Shown piece by piece: positions 16,700-23,740 of a stretch of 64,000 nucleotides of DNA (the first letter of the stretch is position 1; every line of letters starts with the position of its first letter). Source of the stretch: Paenibacillus cellulosilyticus (GTDB lineage Bacteria > Bacillota > Bacilli > Paenibacillales > Paenibacillaceae). Position numbers and translations under genes: made by a program. The notes under the pieces were generated by a model that worked only from the letters and a program-made list of their open reading frames with translations, was not told the origin of the DNA and made no database searches. Location of the stretch: contig NZ_QGTQ01000015.1 in assembly GCF_003182255.1 (NCBI RefSeq), forward strand, positions 62,001 to 126,000, written 5' to 3'.

Positions 16700-18502
16700 A
16701 TGCCTCATCCGATATTCATCAGCGCCGCTGTCGTATTATTCATTGGACTAGTATCAGCTATCCTATATGCCGTCAAAATACACAATCGCAAGAAGCATTC
16801 CGAACAGCTTCTTATCGAATCCGAAAGAAAATACCGTGCTTTAGTCGAGCATGCCGTCGATATGTTTTTTGTTAATGAGTTTGATAGGGAACGTATGCCT
16901 TTTATAGAAGTGAATGAGCTTGTTTATCGTTTGCTTGGGTACTCGCGTCAAGAGTTAGACTCCATGTCGCCTATTGATCTGTGCGTCCAAGATCCTTTAT
17001 TGTTGAAGCGCTTTATGCTGCATCGAAAACAACTGGCTAAGACGGGTTTTGTACATTACACAACCAAACTGCAAAGTAAAGATGGTAAGGTCATTCCTGT
17101 GGACGCCAACGCGAAGCTTATTGAATGGAATGGTAAACGGGTCGTCATTACGATACTCCGCGATATTTCCGAAAGCTATGCAACGGAGCTGGCTCTATCA
17201 GAGAGCGAGGAGCGTTACAGGCGTCTGATCGAGCTGCTCCCGGACGCAGTTGGCGTCATTGCGGATGGCGCGGTCGTCTTCCTCAACCGTTCAGGAGCCC
17301 GGATGTTTGGTGCTGACAGTCCCAGTGTAATCATCGGAATGTCATTTTTAGATTTTGTCCATCCGGAATACCATACCATGGTCTGCGGAAGAGTGAATGA
17401 CATTCTGGCGGATCAACTCCCGTCGGAACCTCTTGAAATTAATTTATACCGGCTGGATGGTTCTATGTTTTATGGAATGGTTCAGTCTACGCCGATTATA
17501 TATAGAGGAAAGCCATCTGTGCTTGTCGTAGTCCATGACATTACCCAGAGGAAGCTTACGGAGCAAACGCTGCAAGAGAGTGAAGAGCAATATAGGAGAA
17601 TGTTCGAGTTGTCTCCGTACGCGATTTGCTTATTAAATATGAATGGTAAAATTGTGTTCGTTAATGACAAAGCCGTTGAACTCTTTGAAGCAGATTCTTA
17701 TTCGTCTCTAGTTGGAATTAATCAAATGGATATCATTTCGCCAGCGTACCAAGAGGAAAGTAAAGCACGATTCCAATCCATCATTAGGCGGGATTTTTCG
17801 GGGCTTACGTATGAGAATCATTTCGTAACGCTTCATGGCAATCCATTCATTGCTGAGATCTCCGTAACCTGCGTACAGTATGAAGGAGAAATCGTTGTAC
17901 TCGCTCATATTCAAGACATTTCGCAGCGGAAGGAAGAAGAAGAGCAGCTGCAAGAGACGAATCGTTTGCTCAAAAAGTTATCTACGATCGATGGTCTTAC
18001 GGGTATTTCGAATCGTAGACACTTTGAGGAGGCACTAGAGAAGGAATGGGAAGCTTCGTCCACTTATTCGAAACCATGTTCCGTTATTATGTTTGATATC
18101 GATTATTTCAAGCGTTATAACGATACATATGGGCATCAGGGTGGAGATGCTTGCCTGAAAGATATCGCTTCGAGTATTAAACGACTCGTTAAACGGACCG
18201 GTGGCGTATTTGCCCGCTACGGAGGCGAGGAATTCGTCATCTTGCTGCCGAGAACCAATGCGCACGAGTCTCTACACCTCGCCGAACGAATCGAACAACA
18301 AGTAGCAGCATTACGAATCCGTCATGCAGGATCGAAGGTCAGTGATCGTGTAACCGTAAGTATTGGAGTCGCCACCATGATAGCAGCCCCGGGCTTGAAG
18401 CGGGAGGAGCTAATCGAGCAGGCGGACCGAGCGCTTTATCAAGCCAAATTGGCCGGTAGAAATCAAATCGTCATGAGCGATTCTCAAGGCGTACTTAGCT
18501 AA
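16700..18502 (+). CDS. PAS-PAS-PAS-GGDEF diguanylate cyclase
   Basis: 600-aa membrane-anchored protein making the second messenger c-di-GMP from two GTP. One N-terminal transmembrane helix (about 5-25), then three PAS domains (about 38-160, 165-283 and 290-410), a short coiled linker, and a C-terminal GGDEF domain (about 430-595). The active-site loop is intact (RYGGEEF). The usual product-inhibition site RxxD upstream reads RTGG, so feedback control through that site is probably lost. No EAL domain. It stands alone and converges with the next gene, overlapping it by 8 bases. Confidence 0.93.
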   Translation: MPHPIFISAAVVLFIGLVSAILYAVKIHNRKKHSEQLLIESERKYRALVEHAVDMFFVNEFDRERMPFIEVNELVYRLLGYSRQELDSMSPIDLCVQDPLLLKRFMLHRKQLAKTGFVHYTTKLQSKDGKVIPVDANAKLIEWNGKRVVITILRDISESYATELALSESEERYRRLIELLPDAVGVIADGAVVFLNRSGARMFGADSPSVIIGMSFLDFVHPEYHTMVCGRVNDILADQLPSEPLEINLYRLDGSMFYGMVQSTPIIYRGKPSVLVVVHDITQRKLTEQTLQESEEQYRRMFELSPYAICLLNMNGKIVFVNDKAVELFEADSYSSLVGINQMDIISPAYQEESKARFQSIIRRDFSGLTYENHFVTLHGNPFIAEISVTCVQYEGEIVVLAHIQDISQRKEEEEQLQETNRLLKKLSTIDGLTGISNRRHFEEALEKEWEASSTYSKPCSVIMFDIDYFKRYNDTYGHQGGDACLKDIASSIKRLVKRTGGVFARYGGEEFVILLPRTNAHESLHLAERIEQQVAALRIRHAGSKVSDRVTVSIGVATMIAAPGLKREELIEQADRALYQAKLAGRNQIVMSDSQGVLS

Positions 18503-19010
18503 GCGCGGCTTCTCTGGCCGCATGGTGAGCTAGCATATGGAAGTGGTTGTTCTTCTTATGTTTGCTCATGTATTTGATCTGAACGTCGAGAGAGGGGAAG
18601 CGTTGACGGAGATCGGCAAGAGCCGATACTAGTATATTTCTCCCCTCCTCATCATGTGGATGTGCAAAGCGTTCTTGAACCAATAGGCGCGCAATGCGGC
18701 TGCAGTCGGTATAGATGACAGCGACTTTCGGCTGACGATCTACTATTGCTGCTGCAAGCGTTTCTAGGCTAAGTTCTATGGCCATCATTTCGCCGTAGAT
18801 CGATCCTTGATCGCGTTCAATCGGGAGCTTCTTGGCCGATACGCTTACGGTTCGATTATGTACCATGCAGCACGCTGCACCGTATACGTTGAGAGAAGCG
18901 AAGCCGGCGTAATCGCAGTAAAGGAACAACGTTCCTGCATTCAATAGATTTTGTCGTAGGCTAGGAACGGATAAGGCTTTACGAAGGAACGGTTCTTCGA
19001 TGATATCCAT
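18495..19010 (-). CDS. RNase H-fold protein of unknown role
   Basis: 171 aa. The pattern resembles ribonuclease HI: an acidic residue in strand 1 (FLYCDYAGFAS, about 29-39), a Glu in the first helix (GEMMAIELSLE, about 73-83), an Asp in strand 4 (VIYTDCSRIARLL) and a C-terminal HFHMLAHHAAREA helix. This is a fold-level assignment from residue spacing, and catalytic competence is untested. Related proteins in Bacillota (YpeP/YdeM-like) are annotated as RNase HI-like. Convergent with the diguanylate cyclase. Confidence 0.6.
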   Translation of the reverse strand: MDIIEEPFLRKALSVPSLRQNLLNAGTLFLYCDYAGFASLNVYGAACCMVHNRTVSVSAKKLPIERDQGSIYGEMMAIELSLETLAAAIVDRQPKVAVIYTDCSRIARLLVQERFAHPHDEEGRNILVSALADLRQRFPSLDVQIKYMSKHKKNNHFHMLAHHAAREAALS

Positions 19011-19110
19011 GAGCGCGTCTCCTATCAGTCGCTGCAGCGAGTGAAGTGTATGCGATCAGGATCAACCGAAGAGACGGGATTTAAACAAAGGTTGTGAAGT
19101 AAAAGGCAAA

Positions 19111-19147
19111 GGGGCTGTCCCAAAAGTCATTAGACTTTGGGACGGCC
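19111..19147. terminator. Hairpin of IS-end type / bidirectional terminator
   Basis: GGCTGTCCCAAAAGTC and GACTTTGGGACGGCC form a long imperfect stem. The GGCTGTCCCAAAAGT motif is typical of insertion-sequence ends and terminators in Paenibacillus-type genomes. Here it abuts the transposase remnant. Confidence 0.5.
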
Positions 19148-19149
19148 TC

Positions 19150-19362
19150 TTGTGTTTCAATGAACTGCAAAGGCAGCTGCGCAGAGCGAATGTTCTTACG
19201 ATCGCTGTTGTCCGAGCGGATGAAGAATGTGCTGGAAGACGTGTTCATCGGTGCAAAAAAGTAAGCCTTGAGGTCGGGTGGCTTTCGCTTGCCCATAATT
19301 TGCTCAAGAAGATAGCAGTGGATAGAACAATAGAAATGACGGTTCAGGATGGACCTCCCTGA
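19150..19362 (+). pseudogene. Remnant of an IS1182-like transposase C-terminus
   Basis: A short frame ends in KKVSLEVGWLSLAHNLLKK, which matches the conserved C-terminal segment of IS1182-family transposases. The sequence before it (about 19150-19255) is disrupted and no catalytic DDE region remains. I judge it a decayed insertion-sequence tail. The family call rests on one motif. Confidence 0.5.
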
Positions 19363-19381
19363 ACCGTCATTTCTTTCTTTT
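19333..19381 (+). terminator. Strong Rho-independent terminator upstream of the Pfa operon
   Basis: Perfect 16-base stem (GAAATGACGGTTCAGG and its complement CCTGAACCGTCATTTC, 19333-19373) with a 9-base loop, followed by TTTCTTTTTT. It insulates the lipid operon from upstream transcription. The 300 bases that follow (19382-19640) hold no gene I can support. Confidence 0.8.
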
Positions 19382-19640
19382 TTCAATAAATGGATCTAGC
19401 TTATCAGTGAGCTGACCCTATTTGTGCTTTTTAACTAGAAAACCCGACAAAATGCCTTTGTTTTCGACATATAGTGCATTCACTAGGAAGTATCGTTCAT
19501 TTATAATTAGGAAATAGGAACCAACATAGGTAAGAAGTACTGTTGGAGTCGGGCTGTGAAAATAGCTGAACAGAGGTTGGTCATCAGCTTGGCTGACGAT
19601 ATTTCCCACGCATTAATCTTGGTTTCAAAACTTCTAATTT

Positions 19641-19657
19641 GCGCATATTGAATGCGC
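19641..19657 (+). promoter_or_regulatory. Palindrome in the pfa promoter region
   Basis: GCGCAT-ATTGA-ATGCGC, a 6-base perfect inverted repeat 72 bases before the pfaA start. No T tract follows, so an operator is more likely than a terminator. It does not match the FapR consensus I know. Confidence 0.3.
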
Positions 19658-19728
19658 CTTCATGATGGCATGTTCCCATTCTTATGACCTAGTGATGAAG
19701 TTGCAAATACCTTATAGGAGGAGTGCAA

Positions 19729-22700
19729 GTGAACGATTCACAACGATCCGGAGCGATCGCAATCGTTGGCGTTAGCGCATTGCTGCCCGGATCGACAGAC
19801 AACAAGGGATTCTGGAACGACATCATGGCGGGACGAGACCTGATGACCGACATCCCGACTTCGCATTGGCTCATCGAGGATTATTATGATCCAACTCCGA
19901 TGACACCGGACAAAACGTATTCAAAGCGGGGGGCTTTCCTCTCGCAGGTCGATTTCGACCCGAAGGAATTTTCTATGCCGCCAAGCAACATTCCGGCGAC
20001 GGATACCAGTCAACTCCTTGGTTTAATGGTAGCGAAGAGCGTGCTGGAAGATGCAGCGCAGGGGCAGTTTAGCACTATCGACAAGGATCGGATCAGTGTC
20101 ATCCTCGGCACGGCGTCTGCTTCTGAACTCACCGTTGAGCTCGGCAGCCGTATCCAGCGGCCTGTCTGGGTTAAAGCGCTGCGGGAAAGCGGCGTGCCCG
20201 AGGATCAGGTGCAGGAGATTAGCGATCGGATTGCAGCCGAGTATGTCCCTTGGAAGGAAAGCTCCTTTCCCGGGCTGCTTGGGAACGTCATCGCAGGACG
20301 AATCGCGAACCATTTTAACCTTGGCGGGACGAATTGCATCGTGGATGCGGCATGCGCCAGCTCACTTACCTCCATCTCGATGGGAGCTATGGAGCTGCTG
20401 AGCGGTAAATCCGATCTCGTCATTACGGGCGGAGTCGACACGCTGAACGATATTTTCATGTTCATGTGCTTCAGTCAGACGCCTGCGCTCTCGCCGACAG
20501 GCGACTGCCGACCTTTCTCGGATCAAGCGGACGGTACGATGCTTGGCGAAGGGCTTTGCATGTTTGCGCTCCGGCGCTTGGAGGATGCCGAGCGGGACGG
20601 CGATCGAATCTATGCGGTGCTAAGAGGCTTCGGCACTTCCTCCGACGGGAAGTCCAAGAGCGTGTATGCGCCAGTCTCCAAAGGACAAGCGAAGGCGCTT
20701 CGGCGTGCCTACGAGATGGCAGGTTATTCGCCAGCTACGGTAGAGCTTATGGAAGCGCACGGAACCGGTACGAAGGCCGGGGATGCGGCAGAGTTCGCCG
20801 GGCTTGCCTCGGTATTCGATGATGGCGCGCGGGAAGATCGGCAATGGTGCGCGCTTGGCTCTGTCAAATCGCAAATTGGCCATACGAAGGGAACGGCAGG
20901 CGCGGCAGGCATGTTTAAGGCTGTAATGGCGCTTCGGCATAAAGCGCTGCCGCCTACGATCAAGATTGAGAGGCCAAACCCGAATCTCGATATCGCGAAC
21001 AGTCCGTTCTATTTGAATACAGCAGCTCGTCCTTGGATCAGAGGAGCATCACATCCAAGACGTGCATCCGTCAGTGCATTTGGCTTCGGCGGCAGCAACT
21101 TTCATGTCACGTTAGAAGAGTATAACGGTCCGGGCCGTCAGGCATGGAAGCTGCGTTCAATGCCATCTGAGCTGATTCTCCTCAGCGCGAAGGACCCGGC
21201 AACGCTGGTGGCACAAGGCGAACAACTGCTTGATGGGCTGACTGAGGATGACGGGCTGCATACCTATCTAGCACGACACTACCAATCGAATTACGATCCG
21301 AAGCTGCCGGCAAGGCTAGCTCTCGTAACAGCAGACTCGAATGAGCTGCGAAGCAAGCTGGAGAAGTCGATTGCAGCGCTTCGTCTGCACCCAGAACGGC
21401 GAATCGATGAGCGTGCTGGAATCTATTATGCTTTTGACGCGAATCCCGGTCAGGTTGCCATGCTGTTCCCTGGGCAAGGAAGCCAATATTTGAACATGGG
21501 CGCGGAGCTGCTGCTCGCGTTCGATGAAGCCCGAGGCGTGTGGGACCGTGCCGCTGATCTGGAGATGGATGAGAGCAGCAGTCTGCATGAGGTTGTTTAT
21601 CCCAGACCTGTATTTACCCAAGAAGAACTTGATGCACAACGCGGCCATCTGCAGGCGACAGAATGGGCACAGCCGGCTATAGGCGCGATGAGCATGTCTC
21701 TTCTGCATACGCTGCGTAAAGCTGGCGTTCAAGCAGAGCTTCTAGCCGGCCATAGTTTTGGCGAGCTTGCCGCATTATGCGCAGCGGGCGTGTTTGATGA
21801 GTCAGACATGCTTCAAGCGGCTAGAAAACGCGGCGAACTGATGGCAGCAGCCTCCGCCGCATCGGCAGGCAGCGGAGCAATGAGCGCGGTGTTCGCCTCT
21901 CTTGAGCAGGTTCGTGGGCTGATGGAGAAGTGCGGACTAGCGGTATCCTGCGCCAACCATAACAGTCCGAGTCAGGTGGTCGTCTCCGGGGAGACGGAGG
22001 CTGTCACAAGACTAGAAGAGAGATTGACCACTGAAGGCATTCGCTATAAACGGCTCCTTGTATCGACCGCATTCCATTCGCCGCTTGTTGCCTCCTCTGT
22101 ACCGGAATTCCAATCCTATCTGGCGGGGTGCTCGGTTGAAGAAGGGGAAGCTGTTGTTCTATCAAATGCAGACGGCCAGCCGTTCCCATCCTCACCGGAC
22201 GAGCTGCGGAATCGGCTTGCAGCACAGATTGCACAGCCGGTCCTATTCGCCGAAACCGTGCAAGAGCTGTATGCACGCGGTGTCCGCACGTTCGTTGAGG
22301 TCGGCCCTAGTGCCGTGCTCACAGGACTCGTTGAACAATGCCTGGCAGGCAAGGATATTGTCGCAGTTGCGACCGATCGAAAAGGACAGCACAGCGTACA
22401 TACGTTGTGGCATGCACTAGGGCGGTTAGCGGCAGCTGGCGTCCCAATCGATCTCCGAGCATTCTGGGACGAGTACAAGCAGGAGGAGGACCCGCGAAGC
22501 CGCGTCAAGCCGGCCTTCACGATTCCGATCAGCGGCGTCAACAGCGGACGTCCTTATCCGCCTAAAGGCGGTACGTCGGCGCTTCCGAAGCCGAATGAAG
22601 CAAGACAGAGCAGCGCTGCGCCAGTCGGAGCTTCGGAATCTCCCATATTGGAGACGGCAACGCCAGCCATACAGGTAGAACAGGATGTCTCGAGTCCGGT

Positions 22701-23709
22701 TTTCATCCATTCAACCACGCAGTATGATGCTGGGGTTGGCGCGACATTCGCAGACCATTCGATAACGAATCAACCGTACGCGGTTTCTAATACAACGGTT
22801 TACCCCATTAACCCCACTCAGGAGGAATATACGATGTCTAATTATTCGAACACTCCCCAATCTGTCCTTTTAGGCGCCATCATGGAGCTGCAGCGCCAAA
22901 CGGTCGAATCTCATGCTGCCTATCAGCGTGCGATGGCTGACAGCCATATCGCCTATATGCGAACGGCTGAGCTTGCGCTTGCCGGTCTAAGTACATTGGC
23001 AGCTGGAGGCCCGGGCGCATTCGCAGCTCTGCCTGAGGTTGCGGCTGCAGCTGCTCCGGCTCCATTCGTTTATACAGCTCCGCCTGTGGCAGCGCCACAA
23101 GCTTACATGCCGCCCGCACCGCCGGTTGCAGCAGCGCCAGCCTACATGCCGCCCGCACCGCCGGTTGCAGCAGTGCCAACCTACATGCCGCCCGCACCGC
23201 CGGTTGCAGCAGTGCCAGCCTACATGCCGCCCGCACCGCCGGTTGCAGCAGCGCCAGCCTACATGCCGCCTGCACCGCCGGTTGCAGCAACGCCAGCATA
23301 TATGCCGCCCGCACCAGTCAATGTGCCAGCAGCTCCAACCGCTGCAGTAGTTCAACCAACCGCGGCACCAGCGATCCAACCACAAGCACCAGCACCTGTT
23401 CAGGTACAAGCTGTACCTGCTGCTGCGCCTCAAACACAGTCAAGCGATGTGCGCTCGGTCATGCTTGAGGTCGTAGCCGAGAAAACGGGCTACCCCGTCG
23501 AGATGCTCGATTTCGATATTGAGCTTGAGGCGGGACTCGGAATCGATTCGATCAAGCGCGTTGAGATTTTGTCTGCTGTTCAGGACCAACTGCCGAATCT
23601 GCCAGACATACAGCCAGGCGAGCTGGCGGCGCTCAATACGCTGGGCGAAATCGTTGATTATATGAACCGTGCGCTCGGCAAGGGCGGAGAGTCTGCGGGA
23701 AAAAAGTAG
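19729..23709 (+). CDS. pfaA: PUFA-synthase-like PfaA, N-terminal part (KS-AT-ACP)
   Basis: 1326-aa iterative type I polyketide/fatty-acid synthase. Ketosynthase about residues 8-460 with Cys209 (DAACASS), His344 (EAHGTGT) and His385 (IGHTKGT). Acyltransferase about 560-870 with Ser676 (GHSFGE). An Ala/Pro linker carries six copies of a 13-residue repeat (about 1120-1200). One ACP has phosphopantetheine Ser1274 (GLGIDSIKR), whereas marine PfaA proteins carry four or more ACPs. The protein stops 17 codons after a NYMNRALG-like end, exactly at a slippery A-AAA-AAG. The KR and DH domains expected next lie in the -1 frame, so this is probably the first part of one PfaA. GTG 19729 has AGGAGGAG 6 bases upstream. 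Confidence 0.92.
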   Translation: MNDSQRSGAIAIVGVSALLPGSTDNKGFWNDIMAGRDLMTDIPTSHWLIEDYYDPTPMTPDKTYSKRGAFLSQVDFDPKEFSMPPSNIPATDTSQLLGLMVAKSVLEDAAQGQFSTIDKDRISVILGTASASELTVELGSRIQRPVWVKALRESGVPEDQVQEISDRIAAEYVPWKESSFPGLLGNVIAGRIANHFNLGGTNCIVDAACASSLTSISMGAMELLSGKSDLVITGGVDTLNDIFMFMCFSQTPALSPTGDCRPFSDQADGTMLGEGLCMFALRRLEDAERDGDRIYAVLRGFGTSSDGKSKSVYAPVSKGQAKALRRAYEMAGYSPATVELMEAHGTGTKAGDAAEFAGLASVFDDGAREDRQWCALGSVKSQIGHTKGTAGAAGMFKAVMALRHKALPPTIKIERPNPNLDIANSPFYLNTAARPWIRGASHPRRASVSAFGFGGSNFHVTLEEYNGPGRQAWKLRSMPSELILLSAKDPATLVAQGEQLLDGLTEDDGLHTYLARHYQSNYDPKLPARLALVTADSNELRSKLEKSIAALRLHPERRIDERAGIYYAFDANPGQVAMLFPGQGSQYLNMGAELLLAFDEARGVWDRAADLEMDESSSLHEVVYPRPVFTQEELDAQRGHLQATEWAQPAIGAMSMSLLHTLRKAGVQAELLAGHSFGELAALCAAGVFDESDMLQAARKRGELMAAASAASAGSGAMSAVFASLEQVRGLMEKCGLAVSCANHNSPSQVVVSGETEAVTRLEERLTTEGIRYKRLLVSTAFHSPLVASSVPEFQSYLAGCSVEEGEAVVLSNADGQPFPSSPDELRNRLAAQIAQPVLFAETVQELYARGVRTFVEVGPSAVLTGLVEQCLAGKDIVAVATDRKGQHSVHTLWHALGRLAAAGVPIDLRAFWDEYKQEEDPRSRVKPAFTIPISGVNSGRPYPPKGGTSALPKPNEARQSSAAPVGASESPILETATPAIQVEQDVSSPVFIHSTTQYDAGVGATFADHSITNQPYAVSNTTVYPINPTQEEYTMSNYSNTPQSVLLGAIMELQRQTVESHAAYQRAMADSHIAYMRTAELALAGLSTLAAGGPGAFAALPEVAAAAAPAPFVYTAPPVAAPQAYMPPAPPVAAAPAYMPPAPPVAAVPTYMPPAPPVAAVPAYMPPAPPVAAAPAYMPPAPPVAATPAYMPPAPVNVPAAPTAAVVQPTAAPAIQPQAPAPVQVQAVPAAAPQTQSSDVRSVMLEVVAEKTGYPVEMLDFDIELEAGLGIDSIKRVEILSAVQDQLPNLPDIQPGELAALNTLGEIVDYMNRALGKGGESAGKK
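23092..23322 (+). repeat. Tandem 39-bp repeats encoding a Pro/Ala-rich linker in PfaA
   Basis: Six consecutive units of about 39 bases (the first is 42) encode APAYMPPAPPVAA-type 13-residue repeats. They are nearly identical at the DNA level, differing mainly at the first Ala, Val or Thr codon. In PUFA synthases such Ala/Pro linkers tether the ACP domains. High identity suggests recent expansion and copy-number instability. Confidence 0.95.
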
Positions 23710-23740
23710 ATGCCCATGATCGCAATCGGCCTGCCATTGC
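23686..23740 (+). promoter_or_regulatory. Candidate programmed -1 ribosomal frameshift site in pfaA
   Basis: In the pfaA frame the codons read GGA AAA AAG TAG, giving the slippery heptamer A-AAA-AAG (23700-23706) next to the stop. SD-like GGAG lies at 23686-23689, 10 bases upstream, the spacing of the E. coli dnaX stimulator. A small hairpin (GCAAT-C-GG / CC-ATTGC, 23722-23740) lies 15 bases downstream. Slipping back one base continues GTA GAT GCC ... with no stop into the KR-DH frame. The alternative is one A missing from a run of seven, through mutation or sequencing error. Confidence 0.65.

Noticed and set aside
19418-19609. 63-codon minus-strand frame upstream of pfaA
   Set aside because: No ribosome-binding site or recognisable similarity; it lies in the putative promoter region.
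23092-23322. Regular 39-bp repeats as a possible CRISPR array
   Set aside because: The units are contiguous with no unique spacers, lie within an open frame and encode a Pro/Ala linker.
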